Origin: Streptomyces vilmorinianum
Lineage (GTDB): Bacteria; Actinomycetota; Actinomycetes; Streptomycetales; Streptomycetaceae
Assembly (NCBI RefSeq): GCF_005517195.1
Contig: NZ_CP040244.1
Span: forward strand, 934,501 to 998,500
DNA length: 64,000 nucleotides
Direction: 5' to 3'
The translations under genes and the position numbers were made by a program. The notes under the pieces are model-generated. The model made no database searches. It was not told the DNA's origin and saw only the letters and a program-made list of their open reading frames with translations. Shown here one piece after another: positions 17,877 through 26,240 of this stretch; the first letter of the stretch is position 1; each line of letters starts with the position of its first letter.

Positions 17877-18785
17877 TCACTCCTCGAGGGTCAGCCCCTT
17901 GCGCAGCCGGCCCAGCGTGCGGGAGAGCAGCCGGGAGACATGCATCTGGGAGATGCCCAACTCCTCGCCGATCTCCGACTGGGTCATTCCCGCGACGAAG
18001 CGGAGCGACAGGATGCGCCGCTCGCGGGGCGGCAGCGAGGCGATCATCGGCTTGAGGGACTCGACGTACTCGATGCCCTCGATGCCGTGGTCCTCGTAGC
18101 CGATCCGGTCGGCGAGCGCGCCCTCGCCGTCGTCCTCCTCGGGCTGGGCGTCCAGCGAGCTCGCGGTGTACGCGTTGCTGGCGGCCATGCCCTCGACGAC
18201 CTCGTCGCGGCTCAGGTCGAGCTCCTCGGCGAGTTCGCCGACGGTCGGCGCGCGGTCGAAGCGCTGGGACAGTTCGTCACCGGCCTTGGCGAGGTCGAGA
18301 CGGAGCTCCTGGAGCCTTCGCGGAACGCGCACGGACCACGAGGTGTCGCGGAAGAAGCGCTTGATCTCGCCGACGATCGTCGGCATCGCGAAGGTGGGGA
18401 ACTCGACGCCCCGGGAGAGCTCGAAGCGGTCGATGGCCTTGATGAGGCCGATCGTGCCCACCTGGATGATGTCCTCCATGGGCTCGCTGCGCGAGCGGAA
18501 CCGGGAGGCGGCGAACTTGACCAGGGCGAGGTTGAGTTCGACCAGGGTGTTGCGCACGTACGCGTACTCGTGCGTGCCCTCTTCGAGGGCGTCGAGCCGG
18601 GCGAACAGGGTCTTCGAGAGCGCCCGTGCGTCGAGGGGGTCGACCTGGTCGAAGGGCCCGATCTCGGGGAGTTCGTCGGGCAGGCCTTCGAGAAGGCCGT
18701 GGGGATGGGTGGGGGGCGGAGTTGCTGTCGACGGCGCGTCGTGGGTACGCGGTGCGTCGAGCCGGGGTGACATGGTCTCCTCCAT
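17877..18785 (-). CDS. RNA polymerase sigma factor, SigB/SigF/SigG group
   Basis: 302 residues. Region 2: LVKFAASRFRSRSEPMEDII, QVGTIGLIKAIDRFELSRGV, EFPTFAMPTIVGEIKRFFRD. Region 3: RVPRRLQELRLDLAKAGDEL. Region 4: LPPRERRILSLRFVAGMTQS, IGEELGISQMHVSRLLSRTL. This is the stress/sporulation SigF type with no region 1.1. Start ATG 18785 has GGAAGA upstream; ATG 18773 is an alternative. Divergent from a STAS protein and an ATPase, forming a partner-switching locus. S. coelicolor has several paralogues (sigB, F, G, H, I and others); gene order near purK/E hints at sigI, but I do not assign it. Confidence 0.9.
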   Translation of the reverse strand: MEETMSPRLDAPRTHDAPSTATPPPTHPHGLLEGLPDELPEIGPFDQVDPLDARALSKTLFARLDALEEGTHEYAYVRNTLVELNLALVKFAASRFRSRSEPMEDIIQVGTIGLIKAIDRFELSRGVEFPTFAMPTIVGEIKRFFRDTSWSVRVPRRLQELRLDLAKAGDELSQRFDRAPTVGELAEELDLSRDEVVEGMAASNAYTASSLDAQPEEDDGEGALADRIGYEDHGIEGIEYVESLKPMIASLPPRERRILSLRFVAGMTQSEIGEELGISQMHVSRLLSRTLGRLRKGLTLEE

Positions 18786-18995
18786 CGTTTCTTCCTGCTG
18801 CGGTTTGCGGCGCCTCCAAGCCGGCCGTTTCGAATGTTCCTTACTAGCCCTACCTGTTCGACACCGAAGGTCGCAAGTGTCAATTGTCCGATTTGCGGCG
18901 TTGTGTGGTGGAGTTCGGGTGCACGGCAGGGCGGCTGACTTGTAAGGTTCGGGGCACGTCAACCGGCATCCGCGAGAGCGAGAAGAGGCACGGGC

Positions 18996-19364
18996 ATGGA
19001 CCGCCAGAACATCGGCAGCGCGCAACCTGGGCGGCTGCGGGTCGAGGTCCGGACCGTGGGGGCGAGCGAGGTCCTCACTCCGGTGGGTGAGCTCGATCAC
19101 CACACGGCGGACGTGTTGCGTACGCCACTCGATCGCGCGCTCGACGCCGGCCGGTCACGGCTTGTCGTCGACTGCTCACGCCTCGACTTCTGCGACTCCA
19201 CCGGACTCAACGTGCTCCTCGGGGCCAGGCTGAAAGCCGAGGCCGCAGGGGGTGGAGTCCACCTGGCGGGGATGCGGCCGATGGTGGCCCGGGTCTTCGA
19301 GATCACCGGTGCGGACGTCGTCTTCACCGTCCATGACTCGCTCGCCGCGGCGCTGCCCGACTGA
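18996..19364 (+). CDS. STAS-domain anti-sigma-factor antagonist
   Basis: 122 residues, one STAS domain. VLTPVGELDHHTADVLRTPL forms the first strand-helix unit, and LDFCDSTGLNVL contains the phospho-acceptor Ser 68 (DSTGL). In this family the unphosphorylated protein sequesters an anti-sigma kinase and frees the sigma factor. GAGAAGAGG lies about 8 bases before ATG 18996. Divergent from the sigma gene and followed by an HATPase gene, which is its likely partner. Confidence 0.92.
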   Translation: MDRQNIGSAQPGRLRVEVRTVGASEVLTPVGELDHHTADVLRTPLDRALDAGRSRLVVDCSRLDFCDSTGLNVLLGARLKAEAAGGGVHLAGMRPMVARVFEITGADVVFTVHDSLAAALPD

Positions 19365-19428
19365 GTGACGGGTGTTGTCAGGAAAAGACCGGGCAGGAGA
19401 GCCCCGGTTTCGTCCGTTGTCTGGTGAA

Positions 19429-19464
19429 TCGGTTGTATCGGTTGTCTCGGTTGAATCGGTGAGG
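19429..19464 (+). repeat. Four 9-base tandem repeats before the ATPase gene
   Basis: TCGGTTGTA, TCGGTTGTC, TCGGTTGAA and TCGGTGAGG follow one another in the 110-base gap between the STAS and ATPase genes. The last unit supplies the GAGG of the ribosome site. Copy number would move any upstream promoter relative to the start. Confidence 0.75.
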
Positions 19465-19474
19465 TGAAGCGCTG

Positions 19475-19957
19475 ATGGACACTGCTGCCGGCGGCAGGGA
19501 GGTCGAGGAGTCGGTGGGCCCTGTCGTGGGCGCCGCCGATGCCGCCGATCTCGATGTACGCACGCTCGCGCTCGGCGCCACCAGCGGCACCGTCCCGCTG
19601 GCCCGCGACTTCACGAGGTCCGCGCTGTACGCCTGGGGCTGGCTGCCGGCCGCCGGCGCCGAGGCCAGGGCCGCCGCCGAGGACGTCCTGCTCGTCGTCT
19701 CCGAGCTGGTCACCAACGCCTGCCTGCACGCCGAGGGCCCCGAGGTGCTGCGCGTGCTGCGCCGGGCCAAGGTGCTGCGCCTGGAGGTCACCGACCGCGG
19801 CGCCGGACAGCCCGCGCCGCGCACCCCGCACCGGGCGGGGCGGCCGGGCGGGCACGGCATGTTCATCGTGCAGCGGCTCTGCCTGGACTGGGGGATCGAG
19901 CGCAGGCCCGGTGCCCCCGGCAAGACGGTGTGGGCCGAACTGGCCGCTCCCGCCTAG
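19475..19957 (+). CDS. HATPase_c_2 anti-sigma-type ATP-binding protein
   Basis: 160 residues. The Bergerat boxes are VVSELVTNACLHAEG (N box), LEVTDRGAGQP (G1 box) and GRPGGHGMFIVQRLC (G2 box), as in RsbW/SpoIIAB-like kinases. The first 45 residues have no family homology that I recognise. GAGGTGAAG precedes ATG 19475. Together with the STAS protein and the divergent sigma factor it makes a three-part switch: the kinase would hold the sigma factor and phosphorylate the Ser of the STAS protein. Binding specificity is inferred from position. Confidence 0.88.
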   Translation: MDTAAGGREVEESVGPVVGAADAADLDVRTLALGATSGTVPLARDFTRSALYAWGWLPAAGAEARAAAEDVLLVVSELVTNACLHAEGPEVLRVLRRAKVLRLEVTDRGAGQPAPRTPHRAGRPGGHGMFIVQRLCLDWGIERRPGAPGKTVWAELAAPA

Positions 19958-20076
19958 AACCCGCGTACGGGCGCGCACTTCGCGCCTTCCTTTGTCTTCC
20001 CTCCACAACGCCCCAGGCGTACCTTGACGCCCAATCTGATAAGCCGTCAGTAACTTCGCGGTGAGGGGTGCTTGAG

Positions 20077-20754
20077 GTGCCGGACCGGAGGAGAACAGCT
20101 TTCGCGCTGACAGCGGCGGCGGCCGTGGCAGCGGCGGCGGGCTCGGCGGTGCTGGCCTCCGCCCCCGCCGCGCACGCCGCCGTCGTCGACGTCGACTACG
20201 CCTGCGAGACGAAGATCGGGCCCAAGAGCGCGGTCTCGCCCGTCGACATCAAGGCCGTCAAGAGCGGCAACGCCTACACGATCACCATGTCCTTCGAGAA
20301 GGGCGTCTCCGACAGCCCCATCGAACTGCCCAAGGGCGTCATGACCCCGCGCGCCGAGCTGAAGCTGGGCGGTGCGGACGAGGGGACGATCAAGGTGAAG
20401 GGGACGCCGAACACGGCGGCCATCCCACCCAACACCCCCATCAAGATCGGGCAGTTGACGGGCACGTACACACCGAAGAAGAGCGGCAAGGTCACCTTCA
20501 CGGCCGGGGTGCTCACCGTCCACGCGCTCGGCATGGACGCGGCCGTCTGCACCCCGAAGAACAACCCGAAGCCGTCGCTCGAACTGGAGGTCACGGCGGC
20601 GGGCGGCTCCGGCGGGACTCCGTCCACGAGCGCCGGCGAACTGCCGAAGACCGGCCCGCTCGACTCCGCGGCGGCGCTCGGCACCCTCGGCGGCACGGTC
20701 CTGCTCACCGGCGCGGCCGGAGTGCTCTGGCTCACCCGGCGCACGGCACGCTGA
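20077..20754 (+). CDS. Sortase-anchored surface protein with one two-Cys domain (LPKTG)
   Basis: 225 residues. The signal peptide ends near APAAHA. A single domain of about 140 residues (domain D1) contains VDYACETK, the core ELKLGGADEGTIKVKG and AAVCTPKNN, so two cysteines that probably pair. A short linker ends in LPKTG, then a hydrophobic helix and RRTAR, a complete sorting signal. GTG 20077 is chosen because GAGGGG lies 8 bases upstream; GTG 20068 has none. The same domain occurs twice in the gene at 22891. Function unknown; I recognise no enzyme motif. Confidence 0.8.
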   Translation: MPDRRRTAFALTAAAAVAAAAGSAVLASAPAAHAAVVDVDYACETKIGPKSAVSPVDIKAVKSGNAYTITMSFEKGVSDSPIELPKGVMTPRAELKLGGADEGTIKVKGTPNTAAIPPNTPIKIGQLTGTYTPKKSGKVTFTAGVLTVHALGMDAAVCTPKNNPKPSLELEVTAAGGSGGTPSTSAGELPKTGPLDSAAALGTLGGTVLLTGAAGVLWLTRRTAR

Positions 20755-21587
20755 TGCGCGGGGCGTTCGTGGCCCTCGCGCTGGGGGCGGTGGCGGCCGC
20801 CCCGGCGCCCCCTCCGGGATGGACGGCGGGGGCGGCCGAGGGACGGCCGTACGTCTATCTGGAAGGCGCGGCCGGCAGCGTCCTGGAGGACACCCTCTCC
20901 GTGACCAACCCGGGCGGGAAGCCGCTCACCGTACGGCTGAGCGGGCAGGGCACCCCGCTCGCCTTCGCCGCGCGGACGGTGACGGTGCCGGCGCGGACCC
21001 GGGCGGACGTGCCGTTCGCCGTCACCGTCACGGCGGACACCGCGCCGGGGGAGCACCGCGGGACGGTGAGCGCCGTGGCCGGCGGGCGCGAGGTGCGGAT
21101 TCCGGTGCACCTGCGGGTGAGCGGGCCGAGCCTGGCGGCGCTCACCGTCGAGAAGGTACGGCTGGACGGCTCGGGCACCGTGCACTACACCCTGGTCAAC
21201 CGGGGCAACACGGTCCTGGCCCCGCGCCTGTCAGTCCGCGCCGACGGCGCCTTCGGGACCGTGCTCGACCGCCCGTCCCGCGCGCTGCCGCTCACCCTCC
21301 GCCCCGGCGAACGGGTCACCCGCACCGAACCCTGGCCCGACCCGCCCGCCCTCGACTCGGTCACGGTCCACCTGCGGGCCACGGCCCCGGGCACCCCGGC
21401 GGCGACGGCCCGGTCCGAGCGGGTGTTCGTCGCGTGGCCCCCGATCGCCGCCGCGGCCGGCGCACTCCTCGCGATGTCCGTGGGCGCCGTCGAGGCCCGA
21501 AGACGCCGGGACCGGGCCGCGAGAGGGCCCGGAATCCCCGTGGAGAAACCCCAGTCGGCGGACGTGACGGCAGGAGCGGACCGATGA
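20754..21587 (+). CDS. Membrane-anchored Ig-like surface protein (COG1470/WxL-associated-like)
   Basis: 277 residues. Signal peptide (residues 1-25), then two beta-sandwich-like segments: YLEGAAGSVLEDTLSVTNPG with VPARTRADVPFAVTVTADTA, and TVHYTLVNRGNTVLAPRLSV. A C-terminal helix (IAAAAGALLAMSVGAVEA) and a basic tail anchor it. The layout resembles the DUF916-type membrane partners of cell-wall proteins in other Gram-positives. It overlaps the preceding stop by one base (TGATG). Likely a structural or receptor partner of the sorted proteins. Confidence 0.7.
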   Translation: MRGAFVALALGAVAAAPAPPPGWTAGAAEGRPYVYLEGAAGSVLEDTLSVTNPGGKPLTVRLSGQGTPLAFAARTVTVPARTRADVPFAVTVTADTAPGEHRGTVSAVAGGREVRIPVHLRVSGPSLAALTVEKVRLDGSGTVHYTLVNRGNTVLAPRLSVRADGAFGTVLDRPSRALPLTLRPGERVTRTEPWPDPPALDSVTVHLRATAPGTPAATARSERVFVAWPPIAAAAGALLAMSVGAVEARRRRDRAARGPGIPVEKPQSADVTAGADR

Positions 21588-22894
21588 GCACGAGCGGTAC
21601 GGAGCCGGCGACCCGGCACGCTCCGGACGACCTCGGCCAGGCGGACGGAACCCGTGCCGCCCAGGCGCGCGGCCGGCTGGGTGAGGCCCCCCGTGCCGAC
21701 GGCGGACCGTCGGCCCTGGCGGGCCGCCTCACGGCGCGAAGCCGCCGCGCCGCGGCCGCCCAGGGCGCGCGATTCCGTCGCGGCGGACGGGCCCTCCTGG
21801 CCACGGACGCGCCGTCGACCCCGGCGGGTCGCCAGCGGGCGGCGGGTGGCGTTCTCGGTCTCCTCCTTGCCGCGCTCGTGCTCGCCGTCCTGCCGCCCGC
21901 CGCCCAGGCGGCCGCCGCGCCCGCTCCCGGGCCCACCGTGGCCCTGTCGCAGGCCGAGGGCGGCAAGGGCGGCGAGATCACGGTGAGCGGGACCGGCTGG
22001 AAGCCGGGCGCCCTGCTCATGCTGCTCATCTGCGGGCAGTCCGCGCCGGACAAGGGCGTCATCGGCGGCACGAACTCCTGCGCCAACACCCTCGGCCGGG
22101 CCGCCACCGTCGACGCCCGGGGCGCCTTCAGCCAGAAGATGCCGGTGGCCGAACCGCCCAAGCCCTGCCCGTGCGTCGTGCATGTGGCCGGGGTCACCGG
22201 ACAGCAGGACGTCGTGGACGTGGCCTTCACGGTCGCGGGCCATCCGACCGCCCCGCTGCCCGAGGCCTCCGGCGACGGCCGGCTCGCCGTCCTCGCCTCC
22301 GTACGCCTCGAAGGTTCCAGCGGCGTCCTGGTGTGGTTCGGCGCCCCGGCCCGGCGCGAGGTCGTCTTCACCGTCGGCAACCTCGGCCAGGCCGCCGTCA
22401 AGGACCCGGTCTTCCAGGTCGGCACGAGCCATGGCGTCTTCTCGCCGCGGTACGAGGAGCGCCAGTGGCGCGGCACGATCGAGCCCGGCAGAAAGGCCCA
22501 GATCAGACTGCCCGTCGAGCTGTCGGCGGGTGCGCACGGCGACTACGAGGTGTCGGTGAAGTACGCCGGCAAGGTCCTGGTCGACCAGCCGTGGGGCGTC
22601 GGCCGCCCCTGGGGCGTGACGCTCTTCTGGCTGCTGCTCGCCGTGGTCGTCCCGGCCGCCCTCTTCCGTATCGGCATGGCGGTGGTGGACCGGGTCCGGC
22701 CCGGAACCGCCGCCCGCTCCCGCGCCGGACATCGCCGCCGCCGCGCTCTCGTACGTACGCCCGAACCCGGCCCCGCCCCCGAGCGGGACGAAAGCACCAC
22801 CGCCACCACGACCACGGCCCTGCCGTGGTTCACCCCGGACTCCGCACCGTCCGCACCGTCAGAGATCAGCCCGACGACGAAGGGACACCAGTGA
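21584..22894 (+). CDS. Exported Ig-like membrane protein with neocarzinostatin-like domain
   Basis: 436 residues. A long Arg/Ala-rich N-terminal region (1 to about 85) precedes a signal-anchor (VLGLLLAALVLAVLPPAAQA). Next comes GEITVSGTGWKPGALLMLLI with Cys residues in LICGQ, TNSCANT and KPCPCVV; the strand pattern recalls neocarzinostatin-like Ig folds. A second beta region with VVFTVGNLGQAAVKDPVF follows, then a membrane helix (TLFWLLLAVVVPAALF) and a cytoplasmic tail. GGAG precedes ATG 21584, and it overlaps neighbours by 4 bases on both sides. The long N-terminal extension is odd for a secreted protein. Confidence 0.65.
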   Translation: MSTSGTEPATRHAPDDLGQADGTRAAQARGRLGEAPRADGGPSALAGRLTARSRRAAAAQGARFRRGGRALLATDAPSTPAGRQRAAGGVLGLLLAALVLAVLPPAAQAAAAPAPGPTVALSQAEGGKGGEITVSGTGWKPGALLMLLICGQSAPDKGVIGGTNSCANTLGRAATVDARGAFSQKMPVAEPPKPCPCVVHVAGVTGQQDVVDVAFTVAGHPTAPLPEASGDGRLAVLASVRLEGSSGVLVWFGAPARREVVFTVGNLGQAAVKDPVFQVGTSHGVFSPRYEERQWRGTIEPGRKAQIRLPVELSAGAHGDYEVSVKYAGKVLVDQPWGVGRPWGVTLFWLLLAVVVPAALFRIGMAVVDRVRPGTAARSRAGHRRRRALVRTPEPGPAPERDESTTATTTTALPWFTPDSAPSAPSEISPTTKGHQ

Positions 22895-24207
22895 GCACGC
22901 AACGGAGGATGAGCGCGGCAGGAGTCGCGCTGATGCTCGGCGGCGCGGGGATCATGCTGGCCGCCAGCCCCGCTCAGGCCGCCGAGGTCTCGTTCAAGAC
23001 CGAGTGCATTCCGCCGGCCATCTCCGGGATGCCGCCCGTGCAGGGCACCACCCAGGTGCGGATCACGGCGCCGGCGGAGGCGAAGGTCGGCGACGAGGTC
23101 GAGGTCGTCTGGAAGACGGTCGAGGCCGCGTCCAAGAACCCCGACGTGATCGACCTGGAGAAGGACACGGTCAAGCCCACCGGCGTCATCAAGGTCGGCG
23201 GCGCGGCGAGCGGCACGCTGAACATGGAGGGACCGCGGCAGAATCCGCCGATCCCGAAGAACAGCCCGATGGTCCTGCCGGACATGAAGGGCAAGCTGAA
23301 GCTGGAGAAGGCCGGCGAGATCACGCTGACGCCGGACAAGTACAACATCAACGTCTCGAAGCCGATGTCGACGGACACGAAGTGCTCGCCGAAGGAGACG
23401 GTCGCGGTCGGGGCGACCATCAAGGTGACGGACGGCGGGGGCGGCTCGTCGGGCGGCTCGACGTCCACGTCCGGCGGTTCGACGTCCGGCGGTTCGACCT
23501 CCGGTGGCTCGACGTCCACGTCCGGTGGTTCGACCTCCGGTGGCACTTCGGGCGGCGGGGGCGGGCAGACCGACTTCATGGGCAAGGAGGTCGCGGTCCA
23601 GTTCTCCTGCCAGTCGCCGGGCCCGGCGAACATCACGTCCAAGGTGACCATCAACGCCCAGAAGAACGGGGGCGGCTACGACCTTACGGTCAAGACCGCC
23701 AAGGGCGTCATGGACAGCCCCGCCCCGCTCCCCGCCGGGGCGCTCAAGCCCTCCATGGCGGTCAAGCTCGGCGGCGCCGACAGCGGCACGGTCAAGGTCG
23801 AGGGCCCGGCGAACGCCGCCCCGCTGGAGCAGGGCAAGCCGGTCGACCTGCCGGACATGAAGGGCACGTACAAGCCCGGCGCGACCGGCAAGTCGACACT
23901 CAGCCCCGGCACCCTGACCATCAACGTCTCGCTCGGCGGCTCGCCGATCGTGATCCCCTGCCAGGTCAAGGGCACCGTCCAGGCCTCCCTGGAGCTCGAC
24001 ACGACCAAGCAGGAGGGCGGCGCGGCGGGCGGATCCACGGCCGGTGGCACCTCCAGCGGCGCTTCGTCGAGCTCCGGCGGCGGACTCGCCGAGACCGGCG
24101 CCGAGGACGACGGCGCCCTGCGCGCGCTCGCCCTGGTCGCCGGCACGGTGATCCTGCTGGGCGGCGCGGTGTTCACGTTCACGCCGTGGGCGCGGCTCAG
24201 GAGGTAG
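22891..24207 (+). CDS. Sortase-anchored surface protein with two two-Cys domains (LAETG)
   Basis: 438 residues. Signal peptide ends at ASPAQAA. Domain D2 (about 32-180: FKTECIPPAI, VIKVGGAASGTLNMEGP, DTKCSPKE), then a Ser/Thr/Gly linker built of repeats (GGSTSTSGGSTSGG), then domain D3 (VQFSCQSPG, AVKLGGADSGTVKVEG, VIPCQVKG), a second Gly/Ser linker, LAETG, a hydrophobic helix and RLRR. LAETG is the form preferred by Streptomyces sortase E. D3 is clearly homologous to the single domain encoded at 20077, D2 more distantly. GTGA overlap with the preceding gene; last gene of the operon. Confidence 0.8.
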   Translation: MSTQRRMSAAGVALMLGGAGIMLAASPAQAAEVSFKTECIPPAISGMPPVQGTTQVRITAPAEAKVGDEVEVVWKTVEAASKNPDVIDLEKDTVKPTGVIKVGGAASGTLNMEGPRQNPPIPKNSPMVLPDMKGKLKLEKAGEITLTPDKYNINVSKPMSTDTKCSPKETVAVGATIKVTDGGGGSSGGSTSTSGGSTSGGSTSGGSTSTSGGSTSGGTSGGGGGQTDFMGKEVAVQFSCQSPGPANITSKVTINAQKNGGGYDLTVKTAKGVMDSPAPLPAGALKPSMAVKLGGADSGTVKVEGPANAAPLEQGKPVDLPDMKGTYKPGATGKSTLSPGTLTINVSLGGSPIVIPCQVKGTVQASLELDTTKQEGGAAGGSTAGGTSSGASSSSGGGLAETGAEDDGALRALALVAGTVILLGGAVFTFTPWARLRR

Positions 24208-24220
24208 ACACCCCGGAACG

Positions 24221-24262
24221 ACGGAGGGCCGCCGCACCGACACAGGTGCGGCGGCCCTCCGT
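24221..24262. terminator. Strong bidirectional terminator
   Basis: An 18-base perfect stem (ACGGAGGGCCGCCGCACC with its complement) around a 6-base loop, between the end of the surface-protein operon and the convergent peptide transporter gene. It is followed by three short repeats of GCGGGAC. Confidence 0.9.
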
Positions 24263-24292
24263 ACGCGGGACGCGGGACGCGGGACGTGAACG

Positions 24293-25813
24293 TCAGTGGA
24301 CGTCGCCCATGAGTGCCTGGACCTTCTTGCGGTACATGTAGATCGCGAAGCCGGCCGCGGCGGCGAGCGTCGCCTGCATCGCGATGATGCCGGTTCCGTT
24401 CAGGTCCACACCCGCGATGGAGAGCAGACCCGTGGTGCAGTCACCGGCGGTGACGGCGAGGAACCAGACACCCATCATCTGGGAGGCGTACTTCTTCGGC
24501 GCCATCTTCGTGGTGACGGAGAGGCCGACGGGGGAGAGGCAGAGCTCACCGATGGTCTGGATCATGTAGATCGAGACCAGCCACATCGGGGAGACCATGG
24601 TGCCGTCGCCCGACATGTTCATCGGGACGATGAAGACGAAGAAGGACGCACCGACGAGGACCAGACCCATCGCGAACTTCACGATGGTGTTCGGCTCCTG
24701 GTTCTTACGGGCCAGCCACAGCCACAGCCAGGCGAAGACCGGGGCCAGCGCCATGACGAAGAGCGGGTTCAGGGACTGGTACCAGGTGGCGGAGAAGCCG
24801 AGGCCGAAGACGGTGTCGGCGGTCTTGCCGTCCGCGAACAGGGACAGGGTCGAGCCACCCTGGTCGTAGATCATCCAGAAGATCGCGGCGGCCACGAAGA
24901 ACCAGATGTAGCCGTTCACCTTCGACTGCTCGGACGAGTCGAGGTCCTTGTCGCGCTTGATGCGGGCCAGGACGGCGATCGGGATGAGCAGACCGGCGAG
25001 AGTGAGCGGGACCAGGGCCCAGTTCAGCGTGTACAGGCCGAGGGCGACGACGATGCCGTAGAAGACGGCCACGAGGGCGACAACGAGAGCGATCTTGGTG
25101 ATGATCGCCTTGCGCTCGTCGGCGGAGAGCGGGTTCGGGACCTCGCTGCTCTTCGGGTTGAGGCTCTTGGCGAAGGTCAGGAAGACGGCGAGACCCAGGC
25201 CCATGCCCACCGCGGCGAGCGCGAAGCCGAGGTGCCAGTTGACTTCCTTGCCGATCGTCCCGATGAGGAGCGGAGCGACGAAGGCGCCGAGGTTGATGCC
25301 GATGTAGAAGAGCGTGAAGCCGCCGTCACGACGCGGGTCCTCGGGACCGTCGTAGAGGTGACCCACCATCGTCGAGATGTTGGCCTTCAGCAGACCCGAG
25401 CCGACGGCCACCAGCGCGAGGCCGACGAAGAACATCGCCGTGCCGGGCAGCGCCAGCGAGACGTGACCGGCCATGATCACGAAACCGGCGATGGTGACGG
25501 TCTTGCGAGCGCCCCAGACGCGGTCGCCGAACCAGCCACCCGGCATCGCCATCAGGTAGACCATCGACACGTACACGGAGTAGATGGCCGTGGCCGTGGC
25601 GGCCTTCATCGCCAGGCCGCCGCCCTGGCTGCCCACGGCGGCGTCTGCGCCGCCGGAGACCAGGTAGTACACCAGCAGGGCCCGCATCCCGTAGTAGGAG
25701 AAGCGCTCCCACATCTCGGTGAAGAAGAGGGTGGTCAGGCCGCGGGGGTGGCCGAGGAACGTCTTCTGGTAACCCGGAGTTCCGGTCGAAGCCGTCGTCA
25801 GGCTGGACGCCAT
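24293..25813 (-). CDS. POT/PTR2-family proton-coupled peptide transporter
   Basis: 506 residues, about 14 membrane segments. FFTEMWERFSYYGMRALL holds the ExxERFxYYG signature of the family (proton coupling). GLLKANISTMVG and FTLFYIGINLGAFVAPLL are the second PTR2 signature region. QTIGELCLSPVGLSV carries the conserved Glu of helix 10. Imports di- and tripeptides. ATG 25813 has AAGGAT 6 bases upstream. Divergent from the response regulator gene across a 427-base gap. Confidence 0.93.
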   Translation of the reverse strand: MASSLTTASTGTPGYQKTFLGHPRGLTTLFFTEMWERFSYYGMRALLVYYLVSGGADAAVGSQGGGLAMKAATATAIYSVYVSMVYLMAMPGGWFGDRVWGARKTVTIAGFVIMAGHVSLALPGTAMFFVGLALVAVGSGLLKANISTMVGHLYDGPEDPRRDGGFTLFYIGINLGAFVAPLLIGTIGKEVNWHLGFALAAVGMGLGLAVFLTFAKSLNPKSSEVPNPLSADERKAIITKIALVVALVAVFYGIVVALGLYTLNWALVPLTLAGLLIPIAVLARIKRDKDLDSSEQSKVNGYIWFFVAAAIFWMIYDQGGSTLSLFADGKTADTVFGLGFSATWYQSLNPLFVMALAPVFAWLWLWLARKNQEPNTIVKFAMGLVLVGASFFVFIVPMNMSGDGTMVSPMWLVSIYMIQTIGELCLSPVGLSVTTKMAPKKYASQMMGVWFLAVTAGDCTTGLLSIAGVDLNGTGIIAMQATLAAAAGFAIYMYRKKVQALMGDVH

Positions 25814-26240
25814 GTCGATCCTTGTTCTGTCGGGACGCGCGCCTTGTGAGCGTGGTGCGCCCGGTGGGGGAGGCCGGCACCGGCGGGAGCGGTCGCACCC
25901 CGCCGGGATCCACGCCCCGCGACACGGCATCGCGTCACGGAACCCGGCCCACAGGTCGTTCACCGTCCTCAAGTCGGCCACGCCGACCTTGCGCAGCAGA
26001 AGAGACCCTTGTCGCGCGAAGCGCGTCAAAGGTCCCCGAATACCGCAACAGACGTCACGCCACCATACGACACGACAGTGCCGGATATGGAAGGACTTGA
26101 GAGATGGATCACAGGTGATCAAGGAACCAACACACCCTATTCGAAGGTCATGTGAAGGTTGGCCACCATGATCCGCAGGGGGTGCGGGGACCCTCCGGAT
26201 CACGCCCCGGGGTGTCGGCCGTGCGGACTACCATCACCCC
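25814..26240. other. 427-base divergent intergenic region
   Basis: No gene visible. The first 100 bases upstream of the transporter are GC-rich; the remainder is less GC-rich than its neighbours and should hold the promoters of the transporter (minus) and response regulator (plus). It contains the dyad listed at 26107. I could not pick a convincing -10/-35 pair. Confidence 0.6.
26107..26120. promoter_or_regulatory. Dyad GATCAC-2-GTGATC, candidate operator
   Basis: Perfect 6-base arms with a 2-base centre, about 120 bases upstream of the response regulator start and 290 upstream of the transporter. It could bind a dimeric regulator, but no family can be named from the sequence. Confidence 0.35.

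Noticed and set aside
16522..17880. Aminotransferase starting at 17880
   Set aside because: The first 42 codons cross the probable terminator of the sigma gene and match no family; ATG 17754 has a good ribosome site.
20024..20052. TTGACG and a CTGA-7-TCAG dyad before the LPKTG gene as promoter/operator
   Set aside because: No matching -10 at a normal distance and the arms are only 4 bases; too weak to list.
20077..24207. A sortase gene within the surface-protein operon
   Set aside because: No protein here has the TLxTC motif; the sortase must be encoded elsewhere.
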